From Thermoproteota archaeon (GTDB taxonomy: Archaea; Thermoproteota; Korarchaeia; Korarchaeales; Korarchaeaceae), in the NCBI GenBank assembly GCA_011042755.1, contig DRBY01000051.1:1-5489 (forward strand): 5,489 nucleotides of DNA. The letters are read 5' to 3'. The position numbers and the translations under genes are program-made. Below are positions 1 to 5,489 of the stretch, piece by piece. Each line of letters begins with the position of its first letter. Position 1 is the stretch's first letter. The notes below the pieces were generated by a model, which saw only the letters and a program-made list of their open reading frames with translations, was not told the origin of the DNA and did not search any database.

Positions 1-584
1 CTGGCCCCCACCACAACCCTCTCCCTAGCGTCTGAGGCCAGTTCTAGCGACCTCTCCAAGGTCTTATTGGGGATCGTAGATCCGGTGGCAATTAGAATGG
101 TGCACTTGGGCAAAATCACCTCAACAGCCCAGTCGGGCAGCAGTCCGTGGCCAAGCTTCTGCGGCCTCTCGAGAACCCAGAGCTTCGCAACAGATTTCTT
201 GATGACGTCAAGATACCGGTCTGGGAATCTGCCAAGCACGCAAACTCTGTCTTCGCGGCTGAGATTCAAGAATTCCAGCGGATCTCCCTCTGTGGCTTCC
301 TCTGGTAGCTCCACTCCAGCGTTCAAAGTCGCGACGCCTATCGATGACTCTATGCCCGTTGGAGCGAGCGCGAGCTTAGCCAGCTCCAGAGCCGGCGAAC
401 CCCTCGCTTTGCCAGGAGGTGGGGATCTGAATTTATCCCTACCCTCCACCACGGTGTAGCAGACACCCAAGGAGAGACCGTTGAGCACGACTCCGGTGTA
501 TGGCACGCTAACCGCTAAGTCAGAGACCGTGCTCTCCGCCAGTCTATCCTTCAGCAGTCGGATGACTTCTGACAGAAGACGCAC
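1..584 (-). CDS. DUF4213/DUF364 putative heavy-metal-chelating protein, 3' end missing
   Basis: The reading frame is open from a GTG at 584 through the left edge, giving 194 complete codons. The family is usually about 230-250 residues, so some 40-60 are missing. Residues ~1-90 fit the DUF4213 (enolase N-terminal-like) domain, with the typical strands VPYTGVVLNG (27-36) and LGVCYTVVEG (39-48). Residues ~105-194 fit the Rossmann-like DUF364 domain, with VCVLGRFPD (114-122), ILIATGSTIPNKTLERSLELA (two pieces, 163-172 and 173-183) and the edge motif VVVGA (190-194), normally followed by PS. The one structural study I know of this family proposed heavy-metal chelation; no enzyme activity is established. 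GTG 584 is the only ATG/GTG/TTG start downstream of the in-frame TAA at 651-653, but it has no visible Shine-Dalgarno site, so the start is less certain than the gene. It is transcribed divergently from the MoeA operon, which fits a Mo/W-related role by inference only. Confidence 0.85.
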   Translation of the reverse strand, partial: MRLLSEVIRLLKDRLAESTVSDLAVSVPYTGVVLNGLSLGVCYTVVEGRDKFRSPPPGKARGSPALELAKLALAPTGIESSIGVATLNAGVELPEEATEGDPLEFLNLSREDRVCVLGRFPDRYLDVIKKSVAKLWVLERPQKLGHGLLPDWAVEVILPKCTILIATGSTIPNKTLERSLELASDARERVVVGA

Positions 585-646
585 ACGCGGGGGCAGGGAG
601 GGATCTCTAATAAGACCCTCGCGATGTCTCGAGTTGCGAGAACCAA

Positions 647-654
647 CTTTTTAC
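647..654. promoter_or_regulatory. TATA-like element in the divergent DUF364/moeA gap
   Basis: The 89-bp gap between the divergent genes contains CTTTTTAC on the plus strand (GTAAAAAG on the minus strand), its only T/A-rich run of this kind. With the usual archaeal TATA-to-start distance of about 26 bp, plus-strand transcription would begin near 675-678, at or within a few bases of the MoeA start codons. That suggests a leaderless or nearly leaderless mRNA. Used in the other direction, it would start transcription near 624, giving the DUF364 gene a leader of about 40 nt. A weak 5-bp inverted repeat (TCTCG at 627-631, CGAGA at 637-641) lies just beside it. Its assignment as a promoter is inferred from position and composition. 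Confidence 0.5.
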
Positions 655-673
655 GACCCTGCTTCGCGGGCAG

Positions 674-1972
674 ATGAAGGCAATGTCACACGTCTGGAGA
701 GGATTTCGGAGGCTCACAAAGGTCGATGACGCTCGAAGAAAATTCATTGGAGCCCTGAGCCTCAAGCCAACGGAGCCAGAGGTTGTGGGGATAGACGAGG
801 CTCTAGGCAGGGTGCTGGCAGTCGACGTGATCGCCCCTCAGGACGTCCCTCCCAAGCCGAGGGCCGCCATGGACGGGTACGCGGTAAGGTCGAGAGACAC
901 GCTTGGGGCCTCCTGGGACTCTCCAGTCACGCTCAAGCTCGTTGGCGAGGTCCCAGCTGGTAAGGTAACGGGGCTTAAGATCGGGAAGATGGAGGCAGCT
1001 CGCATTTTCACTGGAGCCTACCTCCCGGACGGAGCAGACGCCGTGATACCCGTCGAAGAAGCAGAGGAGGTGGCAGGATCCGTAGAGATCTACACACAGG
1101 TACCCGCTTGGAAAAACGTCGCGAGACCCGGAGAAGATGTTGAGAAAGGCGCGGTCGTGCTGAGGGCCGGCACTCCGCTCGGACCTTACGAATTGGGCAT
1201 CCTGGCCGAGCTCAACTTGCCCAGCGTGAAAGTCAGGCGTAGGCCGATAGTCGCGGTGATGTGCACAGGCGACGAGATAGTCGAAGTGGGCGAGGAAGTG
1301 CCGCCAGGCAAGGTGCCCAACTCGCTCAGACACCTAGTAGGCGCCATGATAAGGCAGGAAGGTGGAGAGCCGCTCTACCTAGGTATCGTGGGCGATGATC
1401 CAAGTAGGTTGGCAGAGATAGTCCTAAATCAGGCCAAGAGAGCAGAAGTGATAGTCACCACGGGGGGGACAAGCGTCGGGAAGTTTGACGCGGTTTTTAG
1501 GGCTGTTCAGGCCGCTGGTGGCGACATAATAGTTCACGGAGTCGCGGCCATGCCGGGGAGGCCTGCACTCCTAGCCAGACTCCCAGACGGCAGGCCGTGG
1601 GTGGGTCTACCAGGTTATCCAGTAGCCGCCGCAATAGACTTCGCGCTATTCGTCTCCCCCTTAATTCGCACGCTGCTCGGACTGAGGTGGGCTCCCTTTA
1701 CGCCCAAGGTCAGGGCCAGGCTCGCGGCCCCTGTAGCTTCCTCTCCCGGCGTAGCCCACTTTGTCCGCGTCAAGTTGAAAGAGGAAGACGGGGCCCTATT
1801 CGCGACGCCCGTGAGAATTAGCGGCGCCGGGATACTGAGTTCCCTCGTAAAGGCAGACGGTCTCGTCGTGGTGCCCGAAGATATTGAGGGATTCCCTGAA
1901 GGGGCTGAAGTCGAGGTAGAACTCCTGAGTCCCTACGAGAGGTGGAGAGAATGGACCCCAAGCTTGTCTTAG
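674..1972 (+). CDS. moeA: MoeA-family molybdopterin molybdenumtransferase (stand-alone paralog)
   Basis: This 432-residue protein has the whole MoeA/gephyrin-E layout: linker and domain II (~10-185), the MoCF-fold domain III (~190-335) and C-terminal domain IV (~343-418). MoeA inserts molybdate or tungstate into adenylylated molybdopterin in the cytoplasm. Conserved acidic and polar residues are present: D67 in AMDGYA, T113 in FTGAYLPDG, D155 in GEDV, E201 in CTGDE, D241/D242 in VGDD and D272 in GKFD; they match E. coli D59, T100, D142, E188, D228 and D259 by my alignment from memory. Three active-site stretches differ: AAMPGRP (291-297) replaces the IKPGKP type, LPGYP (312-316) replaces LPGNP, and VPNSL (214-218) replaces the IYDSN type. 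ATG 674 is the longest start. ATG 683 is equally possible, has a weak GAAGG upstream, and aligns better with the second MoeA. The gene heads a three-gene overlapping operon. Family assignment is firm, but which metal it handles is unknown. Confidence 0.95.
   Translation: MKAMSHVWRGFRRLTKVDDARRKFIGALSLKPTEPEVVGIDEALGRVLAVDVIAPQDVPPKPRAAMDGYAVRSRDTLGASWDSPVTLKLVGEVPAGKVTGLKIGKMEAARIFTGAYLPDGADAVIPVEEAEEVAGSVEIYTQVPAWKNVARPGEDVEKGAVVLRAGTPLGPYELGILAELNLPSVKVRRRPIVAVMCTGDEIVEVGEEVPPGKVPNSLRHLVGAMIRQEGGEPLYLGIVGDDPSRLAEIVLNQAKRAEVIVTTGGTSVGKFDAVFRAVQAAGGDIIVHGVAAMPGRPALLARLPDGRPWVGLPGYPVAAAIDFALFVSPLIRTLLGLRWAPFTPKVRARLAAPVASSPGVAHFVRVKLKEEDGALFATPVRISGAGILSSLVKADGLVVVPEDIEGFPEGAEVEVELLSPYERWREWTPSLS
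1939..1944 (+). promoter_or_regulatory. Shine-Dalgarno site for the permease gene, inside the end of moeA
   Basis: GAGGTG matches the complement of the archaeal 16S rRNA 3' end and lies 6 nt before ATG 1951. It settles the permease start: an in-frame GTG at 1942 lies within this site and so is unlikely to be used. The site is embedded in the moeA coding sequence, which implies translation of the permease from the same mRNA. Confidence 0.7.
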
Positions 1973-2709
1973 CCACAATCGGCGGTGTCGGTATAGGCGC
2001 GGTCAGCGCCCTCACCGGCACTGGTGGGGGAACCTTGTTGGTTCCCCTGTTCACGCTCGTACTTGGGCTGGACATCAAGACTGCAATAGGAACGAGCCTG
2101 ATGACCATGCCCCTAACCGCGCTGAGCTCTATAATCGTGTATCGCAAAATAATTGACTACAGGCTCGGGCTGATGCTTGAGCTCACGACGACGCTTGGAG
2201 CCTACTTAGGGGCCGAGGCAGTGACGTTCATCCCAACACGCGCTCTGCAAGGGATCTTCGCTGTGGTGCTCGGCTACGTATCTCTCAACATGCTGAGGCG
2301 AAAGAAGAGCGATGACGGGGAGTTAGAGAGAGGGTGCGCGAGGCTTCACCTTGCGATGGCCGCCAGCTTCTTCGCTGGCATATTCAGCGGTCTCCTTGGG
2401 ATAGGAGGGGGAACCATCAAGGTTCCAATCATGGTGCTGATCTGCAATCTGTCCGCAAAGACGGCCGTCGCCACCTCTATGTTCATGATCGCGATTACGT
2501 CGTCCGTAGGCGCCCTAACGCACTTTTCCCTGGGGAGGGCAGAGCCCATTCTCGCGATTGCTGCGGGGGCCGGGCTGGTTCTGGGAGCCAGGGTAGGCGC
2601 TAAGACCGCCTTAAAGCTCGAGGCCCATAAGGTCAGGAGGGTATTTGCCGTCTTCCTCTTGCTGGTGTCTCTAAGGATGGGCCTAGAGGCCCTGGGTGTG
2701 ATAAGATGA
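1951..2709 (+). CDS. TauE/SafE-family anion permease (COG0730)
   Basis: This is a 252-residue, very hydrophobic integral membrane protein with about eight predicted membrane segments (roughly 5-37, 43-63, 74-93, 97-116, 133-163, 170-192, 197-216, 229-248). The two-fold internal repeat of the family is clear: GTGGGTLLVPLF (23-34) and the following AIGTSLMTMPLTA (45-57) are matched by GIGGGTIKVPIM (150-161) and AVATSMFMIAITS (172-184). A basic, charged loop (116-131) separates the halves. Family members are linked to export of sulfite, sulfoacetate or related organosulfur anions, but most are uncharacterised and substrate cannot be read from sequence. The gene overlaps moeA by 22 nt and shares an ATGA overlap with the next MoeA gene, so it is almost certainly cotranscribed with both. 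By context the substrate could be sulfite, another sulfur oxyanion, or molybdate/tungstate; this is inference. The longer start at GTG 1942 would add three residues. Confidence 0.92.
   Translation: MDPKLVLATIGGVGIGAVSALTGTGGGTLLVPLFTLVLGLDIKTAIGTSLMTMPLTALSSIIVYRKIIDYRLGLMLELTTTLGAYLGAEAVTFIPTRALQGIFAVVLGYVSLNMLRRKKSDDGELERGCARLHLAMAASFFAGIFSGLLGIGGGTIKVPIMVLICNLSAKTAVATSMFMIAITSSVGALTHFSLGRAEPILAIAAGAGLVLGARVGAKTALKLEAHKVRRVFAVFLLLVSLRMGLEALGVIR
2694..2698 (+). promoter_or_regulatory. Shine-Dalgarno site for the MoeA fusion gene
   Basis: GGGTG lies 7 nt before ATG 2706, inside the last codons of the permease gene. Together with the ATGA stop/start overlap at 2706-2709, it supports ATG 2706 as the true start and points to translational coupling. 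Confidence 0.6.
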
Positions 2710-4703
2710 GGGGCCGCAGGATCTTCAGGAGGCTCAGCTCAGTCGACGAGGTCCGAAGTGAGCTGCGGAGCAGGGTCAAGTCTCTCGGCAGGAAGGTTGA
2801 GGTCGTGCCCCTCCAGGCCTCCCTGGGGAGGGTTCTCGCGGAGGACATTCTCTCTAGAGTGGACATACCGAGCTTCGACAGGGCGACGAAGGATGGCTTC
2901 GCCATCAGGGCTGAAGATACGTACGGCGCCGATCAGGAGAGGCCCGTGAGACTAAAGGTTGTGGGAACTTGCTCCGCTGGGAACCCCTTCACAGGCGAGG
3001 TGAGGCCTGGCGAGGCCGTCGAGATCGCGACGGGAGCGCCGCTCCCCCGAGGCTCCGACGCCGTGGTGATGGTGGAGTACACGCGTAGAGTTGATGACGC
3101 CGTAGAAGTGTACCGCGCCGTGGCGCCCGGAGAGAACGTTCAGTCGGCTGGAAGAGACATCAACCTGGGTGAGACGCTCGCTTACGAGGGAGACCTGGTG
3201 ACTCCAAGGGAGATAGGCCTCCTAGCCGCAGCTGGGATAGAGAGAGTTTCCGTGTACTCTAGGCCTGTTGTAGCGGTAGTTAGCACTGGAGACGAGCTAG
3301 TACCCCAAGGTTCAGAGCTAGAGTACGGTCAAATCTACGATATCAACGGTCCAGCACTATGCGCCGCCATTCAGGAAGACGGAGGCAACCCAGTTTACCT
3401 CGGCATAGCTAGAGATGATGAGAGCGAGATCTTAGAACTAGCAAGCCAGGGCCTAGAGCGTGCCGACCTGCTGATCCTCTCGGGAAGCACCAGCGCGGGC
3501 GCGGGAGACGTGATGTATAGGGTCCTCGATAAGCTTGGAGAACCTGGCGTTTTCGTCCACGGGGTGGCCATGCACCCCGGCAAGCCTACTGTGATAGCCC
3601 AGATTGGAAACAAGCTTGCTTTCGGTCTGCCGGGCAATCCAACGAGCGCTCTCATTGCCTATCGAATCTTCGTAAGTCCCGTTGTGAGGTATCTAGCTGG
3701 CTTAGATCCTCACCCACCCTCCGCCCTCGTGAATGCGCTCTTGGCCGAGAGAATGAGGGCAGAAAGGGGCAGGAGAGACTTTCTCCCAGTTCACTTAGTG
3801 AGGGACGCGGCGGGTCGGGTTCTTGCCTTCAGGGTGCCAGGCGGATCTGAAGCCGTCAGCACTTTCGCCAGAGCAGACGGGATAGTAGAGGTGCCCGAGG
3901 AAGTGGAGTACCTAGAAGAGGGGGAGGAGGTCGTCGTCACGCTGCTAGATCCTGAGAGAAGACCTGCTGATCTCTCAATAATCGGCAGCCACTGTCTCGG
4001 TCTCGAGGAGATAATCCGACTCTTGAGAAAGAGGCTCTCGGGGCAGAGAATCAAGGTCGTCAACGTAGGATCCACCGGGGGGTTCGTAGCCATACGCAAG
4101 GGAGAGGCCGACGTAGCTGGCGTGCACGCTCTAGATCCAGTGAGCGGAGAGTACAACGTACCCTTCATGAAGAAGATGGGGGTCGCAGACGTGGCCATCT
4201 TGATAAGAGGTTACTTGAGAGTCCAGGGCTTGATCGTAGCTCCAGGCAATCCAAAGGAGATACGCGGAGTCGAAGATCTGCTCAGAGAAGATGTTAGAAT
4301 GATCAACCGAAATCCGGGATCCGGAACTCGAATTCTGATGGACTGGCTCACCGAGGAGCTGGCGCGAGAGAAGGGGGTCGATCCAGAGACCCTGAGAGAA
4401 AAGATCAGCGGGTACTACAGCGCAGCAAAGTCGCACGCGGCCGTGGCTTCAGCGGTAAAAGCTGGTTTAGCCGACGTGGGGCCTGGTATCGAGACTGCAG
4501 CCAAGCTGAGGGGGCTGGACTTCATTCCACTGTGGGAGGAGCACTACGATTTCCTAGTCAGGATCGACAGGTTTGAGAAGAGTTCCGTTCAGGCCTTTTT
4601 AAGGATCCTCAAGTCTAACGAGTTTAGAAAGGTTCTCGAAGAGCTGCCCGGCCTGAAGCCAGCGCTAGATATGGGTGAGGTAATCTACCACCCTCCTCCG
4701 TGA
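2706..4703 (+). CDS. moeA: MoeA fused to a C-terminal periplasmic-binding-protein-like domain
   Basis: This 665-residue protein has two modules. Residues 1-~415 are a full MoeA: D63 in TKDGFA, T109 in ATGAPLP, D151 in GRDI, E197 in STGDE, YDIN (211-214), SGSTSAGAGD (259-268), VAMHPGKP (287-294) and the canonical GLPGNP (307-312). Residues ~421-660 are a PBP-like domain (COG1910 type), with GSHC (427-430), VGSTGG (454-459), GEADVAGVHALDP (466-478), GEYNVPF (481-487), NRNPGSGTR (534-542), a HAAVASAV stretch (577-584) and GLADVGPGIE (587-596). MoeA inserts the metal oxyanion into adenylylated molybdopterin. The binding domain resembles ligand-binding domains of oxyanion transport and LysR-type proteins. 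No signal peptide is visible, so it should act in the cytoplasm, perhaps capturing molybdate or tungstate for the attached enzyme; that role is inferred. The fusion is a known architecture in archaea and some bacteria and is not an assembly artefact. The position equivalent to E. coli K279 is H290, and that of K275 is G286. Confidence 0.95.
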   Translation: MRGRRIFRRLSSVDEVRSELRSRVKSLGRKVEVVPLQASLGRVLAEDILSRVDIPSFDRATKDGFAIRAEDTYGADQERPVRLKVVGTCSAGNPFTGEVRPGEAVEIATGAPLPRGSDAVVMVEYTRRVDDAVEVYRAVAPGENVQSAGRDINLGETLAYEGDLVTPREIGLLAAAGIERVSVYSRPVVAVVSTGDELVPQGSELEYGQIYDINGPALCAAIQEDGGNPVYLGIARDDESEILELASQGLERADLLILSGSTSAGAGDVMYRVLDKLGEPGVFVHGVAMHPGKPTVIAQIGNKLAFGLPGNPTSALIAYRIFVSPVVRYLAGLDPHPPSALVNALLAERMRAERGRRDFLPVHLVRDAAGRVLAFRVPGGSEAVSTFARADGIVEVPEEVEYLEEGEEVVVTLLDPERRPADLSIIGSHCLGLEEIIRLLRKRLSGQRIKVVNVGSTGGFVAIRKGEADVAGVHALDPVSGEYNVPFMKKMGVADVAILIRGYLRVQGLIVAPGNPKEIRGVEDLLREDVRMINRNPGSGTRILMDWLTEELAREKGVDPETLREKISGYYSAAKSHAAVASAVKAGLADVGPGIETAAKLRGLDFIPLWEEHYDFLVRIDRFEKSSVQAFLRILKSNEFRKVLEELPGLKPALDMGEVIYHPPP

Positions 4704-5281
4704 CTGCGAGCATGGCGATACCCTCTGGCGACCCAGACCGTGTGCTCCACCTCTGGGAGTATGAGCTTCTCTAAAGCCAGTCGGACGGCGTCTGGGGAGC
4801 CCGGAATGCAGAAGACCACGACCCCCCCTACTGCCCCCGCGGTCGCCCTGCTGAGGATGGCGGCTGGGCCGATCTGATCGTAGCTCAGGAACCTGAAGAG
4901 CTCCCCGAACCCCGGCAGCTCCTTTGAGAACAGGGGCCTAACCGCCTCGACCGTTACGTCTTGAGGATGTAGTCCAGAACCGCCTATGAACAAAACGACG
5001 TCTACTCGGCTCCTAGCAGACTCTAGGGCCGATCTTATGCGCTCGATGGAGTCTGGAAGGATGTCTCTTACCTTTACTTCGTGACCGGCGGACGATATTA
5101 GCCTCACTGCGAGGTCTCCACTCGCGTCCTCTATCTCTTCTCCTTTGCTCCTAGCTTCGTACCTAGATGAGCTAACTACAAACACGGCAAACGACAGACG
5201 TGCCCTCGCGGCTCTCCTGTGGCGATCTACAGATCTAGGGTGAGGTTCCTGAGATAGAGAAGTTCCTTGCTCACCTGACAC
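4685..5281 (-). CDS. moaB: MoaB/MogA-type molybdopterin adenylyltransferase
   Basis: This 198-residue protein has a MoCF-fold domain at ~28-182, the usual size. It should adenylate molybdopterin with ATP, producing the substrate on which MoeA acts. Visible motifs are FAVFVVSSSRYE (31-42), an acidic EIEDASG loop (49-55), FIGGSGLHPQDVT (98-110), LPGFGELFR (122-130), a SYDQIG stretch (133-138), ILSRATAG (142-149) and IPGSPDAV (159-166). The nucleotide-loop motif is GGSG here rather than the common GGTG, a conservative change. Residues 1-27 are a polar, arginine-rich lead typical of archaeal MoaB, and the C-terminus is a His/Gly-rich tail (189-197). GTG 5281 is chosen because TGA precedes it directly in frame, no good internal start exists before the domain, and GGGAG lies 7 nt upstream. 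The gene converges on the MoeA fusion gene, overlapping its 3' end by 19 bp, and diverges from the ferredoxin gene. In archaea the name moaB is used for this activity; MogA is the functional equivalent. Confidence 0.92.
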   Translation of the reverse strand: MSGEQGTSLSQEPHPRSVDRHRRAARARLSFAVFVVSSSRYEARSKGEEIEDASGDLAVRLISSAGHEVKVRDILPDSIERIRSALESARSRVDVVLFIGGSGLHPQDVTVEAVRPLFSKELPGFGELFRFLSYDQIGPAAILSRATAGAVGGVVVFCIPGSPDAVRLALEKLILPEVEHTVWVARGYRHARSHGGGW

Positions 5282-5288
5282 TCAGCCG

Positions 5289-5293
5289 CTCCC
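5289..5293 (-). promoter_or_regulatory. Shine-Dalgarno site for moaB
   Basis: On the minus strand this reads GGGAG, 7 nt before the GTG start at 5281. It supports that non-ATG start. If transcription begins about 26 bp from the TATA-like run, near 5295, the leader is just long enough to contain it. Confidence 0.5.
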
Positions 5294-5313
5294 GTGGGCC
5301 TGGGCAACCACCA

Positions 5314-5489
<176 letters not shown>

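Noticed and set aside
654..673. Short inverted repeat CTGC/GCAG (659-662 and 670-673) before the MoeA start
   Set aside because: A 4-bp match with a 7-nt spacer is expected by chance in GC-rich DNA.
67..729. Two open frames on the plus strand (67-459 and 481-729) in the left part of the window
   Set aside because: Their translations are low-complexity and Ser/Arg-rich, with no recognisable family. They lie opposite the clearly coding DUF4213/DUF364 frame on the minus strand, and the second runs into the moeA start.
803..1333. A 176-codon minus-strand frame opposite moeA
   Set aside because: It is the antisense shadow of conserved MoeA motifs; its translation has no family features and no promoter or ribosome site was seen.
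1942..1950. GTG 1942 as the start of the permease
   Set aside because: It lies inside the GAGGTG ribosome binding site, which is ideally spaced from ATG 1951, and it adds only three residues.
3880..4100. Possibility that the MoeA and binding-domain halves are two genes joined by a sequencing error
   Set aside because: The frame is continuous through the junction, no start codon with a ribosome site was seen at the boundary, and this fusion is a known architecture in other archaea.
3395..4436. Several minus-strand open frames of about 86-135 codons opposite the MoeA fusion gene
   Set aside because: They mirror conserved MoeA and binding-domain codons in GC-rich DNA and show no independent protein signal.

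Overview
The window looks like archaeal chromosome, probably from a thermophile. The signs are T/A-rich TATA-like boxes in both divergent intergenic gaps, GAGGTG/GGGTG-type ribosome binding sites, heavy use of AGG/AGA (Arg) and ATA (Ile) codons, moderately high GC (roughly 55-60% by eye), very tight gene packing and a Pyrococcus-like ferredoxin start. I cannot name the species. A crenarchaeal or korarchaeal-type lineage is a guess.

Layout. (1) Positions 1-584, minus strand: most of a DUF4213/DUF364 protein, a family proposed to chelate heavy metals, cut by the left edge. (2) Positions 585-673: a short divergent promoter region. (3) Positions 674-4703, plus strand: three overlapping genes that read as one operon: a stand-alone MoeA, a TauE/SafE-family membrane permease, and a second MoeA fused to a periplasmic-binding-protein-like domain. 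(4) Positions 4685-5281, minus strand: a MoaB/MogA-type molybdopterin adenylyltransferase, convergent with the operon and overlapping it by 19 bp. (5) Positions 5282-5357: a second divergent promoter region with two inverted repeats. (6) Positions 5358-5489, plus strand: the start of a ferredoxin gene, cut by the right edge.

How they fit together. MoaB/MogA proteins adenylate molybdopterin, and MoeA proteins then insert molybdate or tungstate, so the locus covers the last two steps of Mo/W cofactor synthesis. The fused binding-protein domain is a plausible intracellular oxyanion-capture module. The DUF364 protein may handle the metal, and the permease may move a related oxyanion; both of these roles are inferred from position. 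Genes for the earlier steps (moaA, moaC, moaD, moaE) are not in the window. No RNA gene, mobile element, CRISPR array or clear transcription terminator was seen. The most interesting points are the permease overlapping both MoeA genes, the loss of conserved active-site residues in the two MoeA paralogs, and the palindromes around the ferredoxin/moaB promoter.
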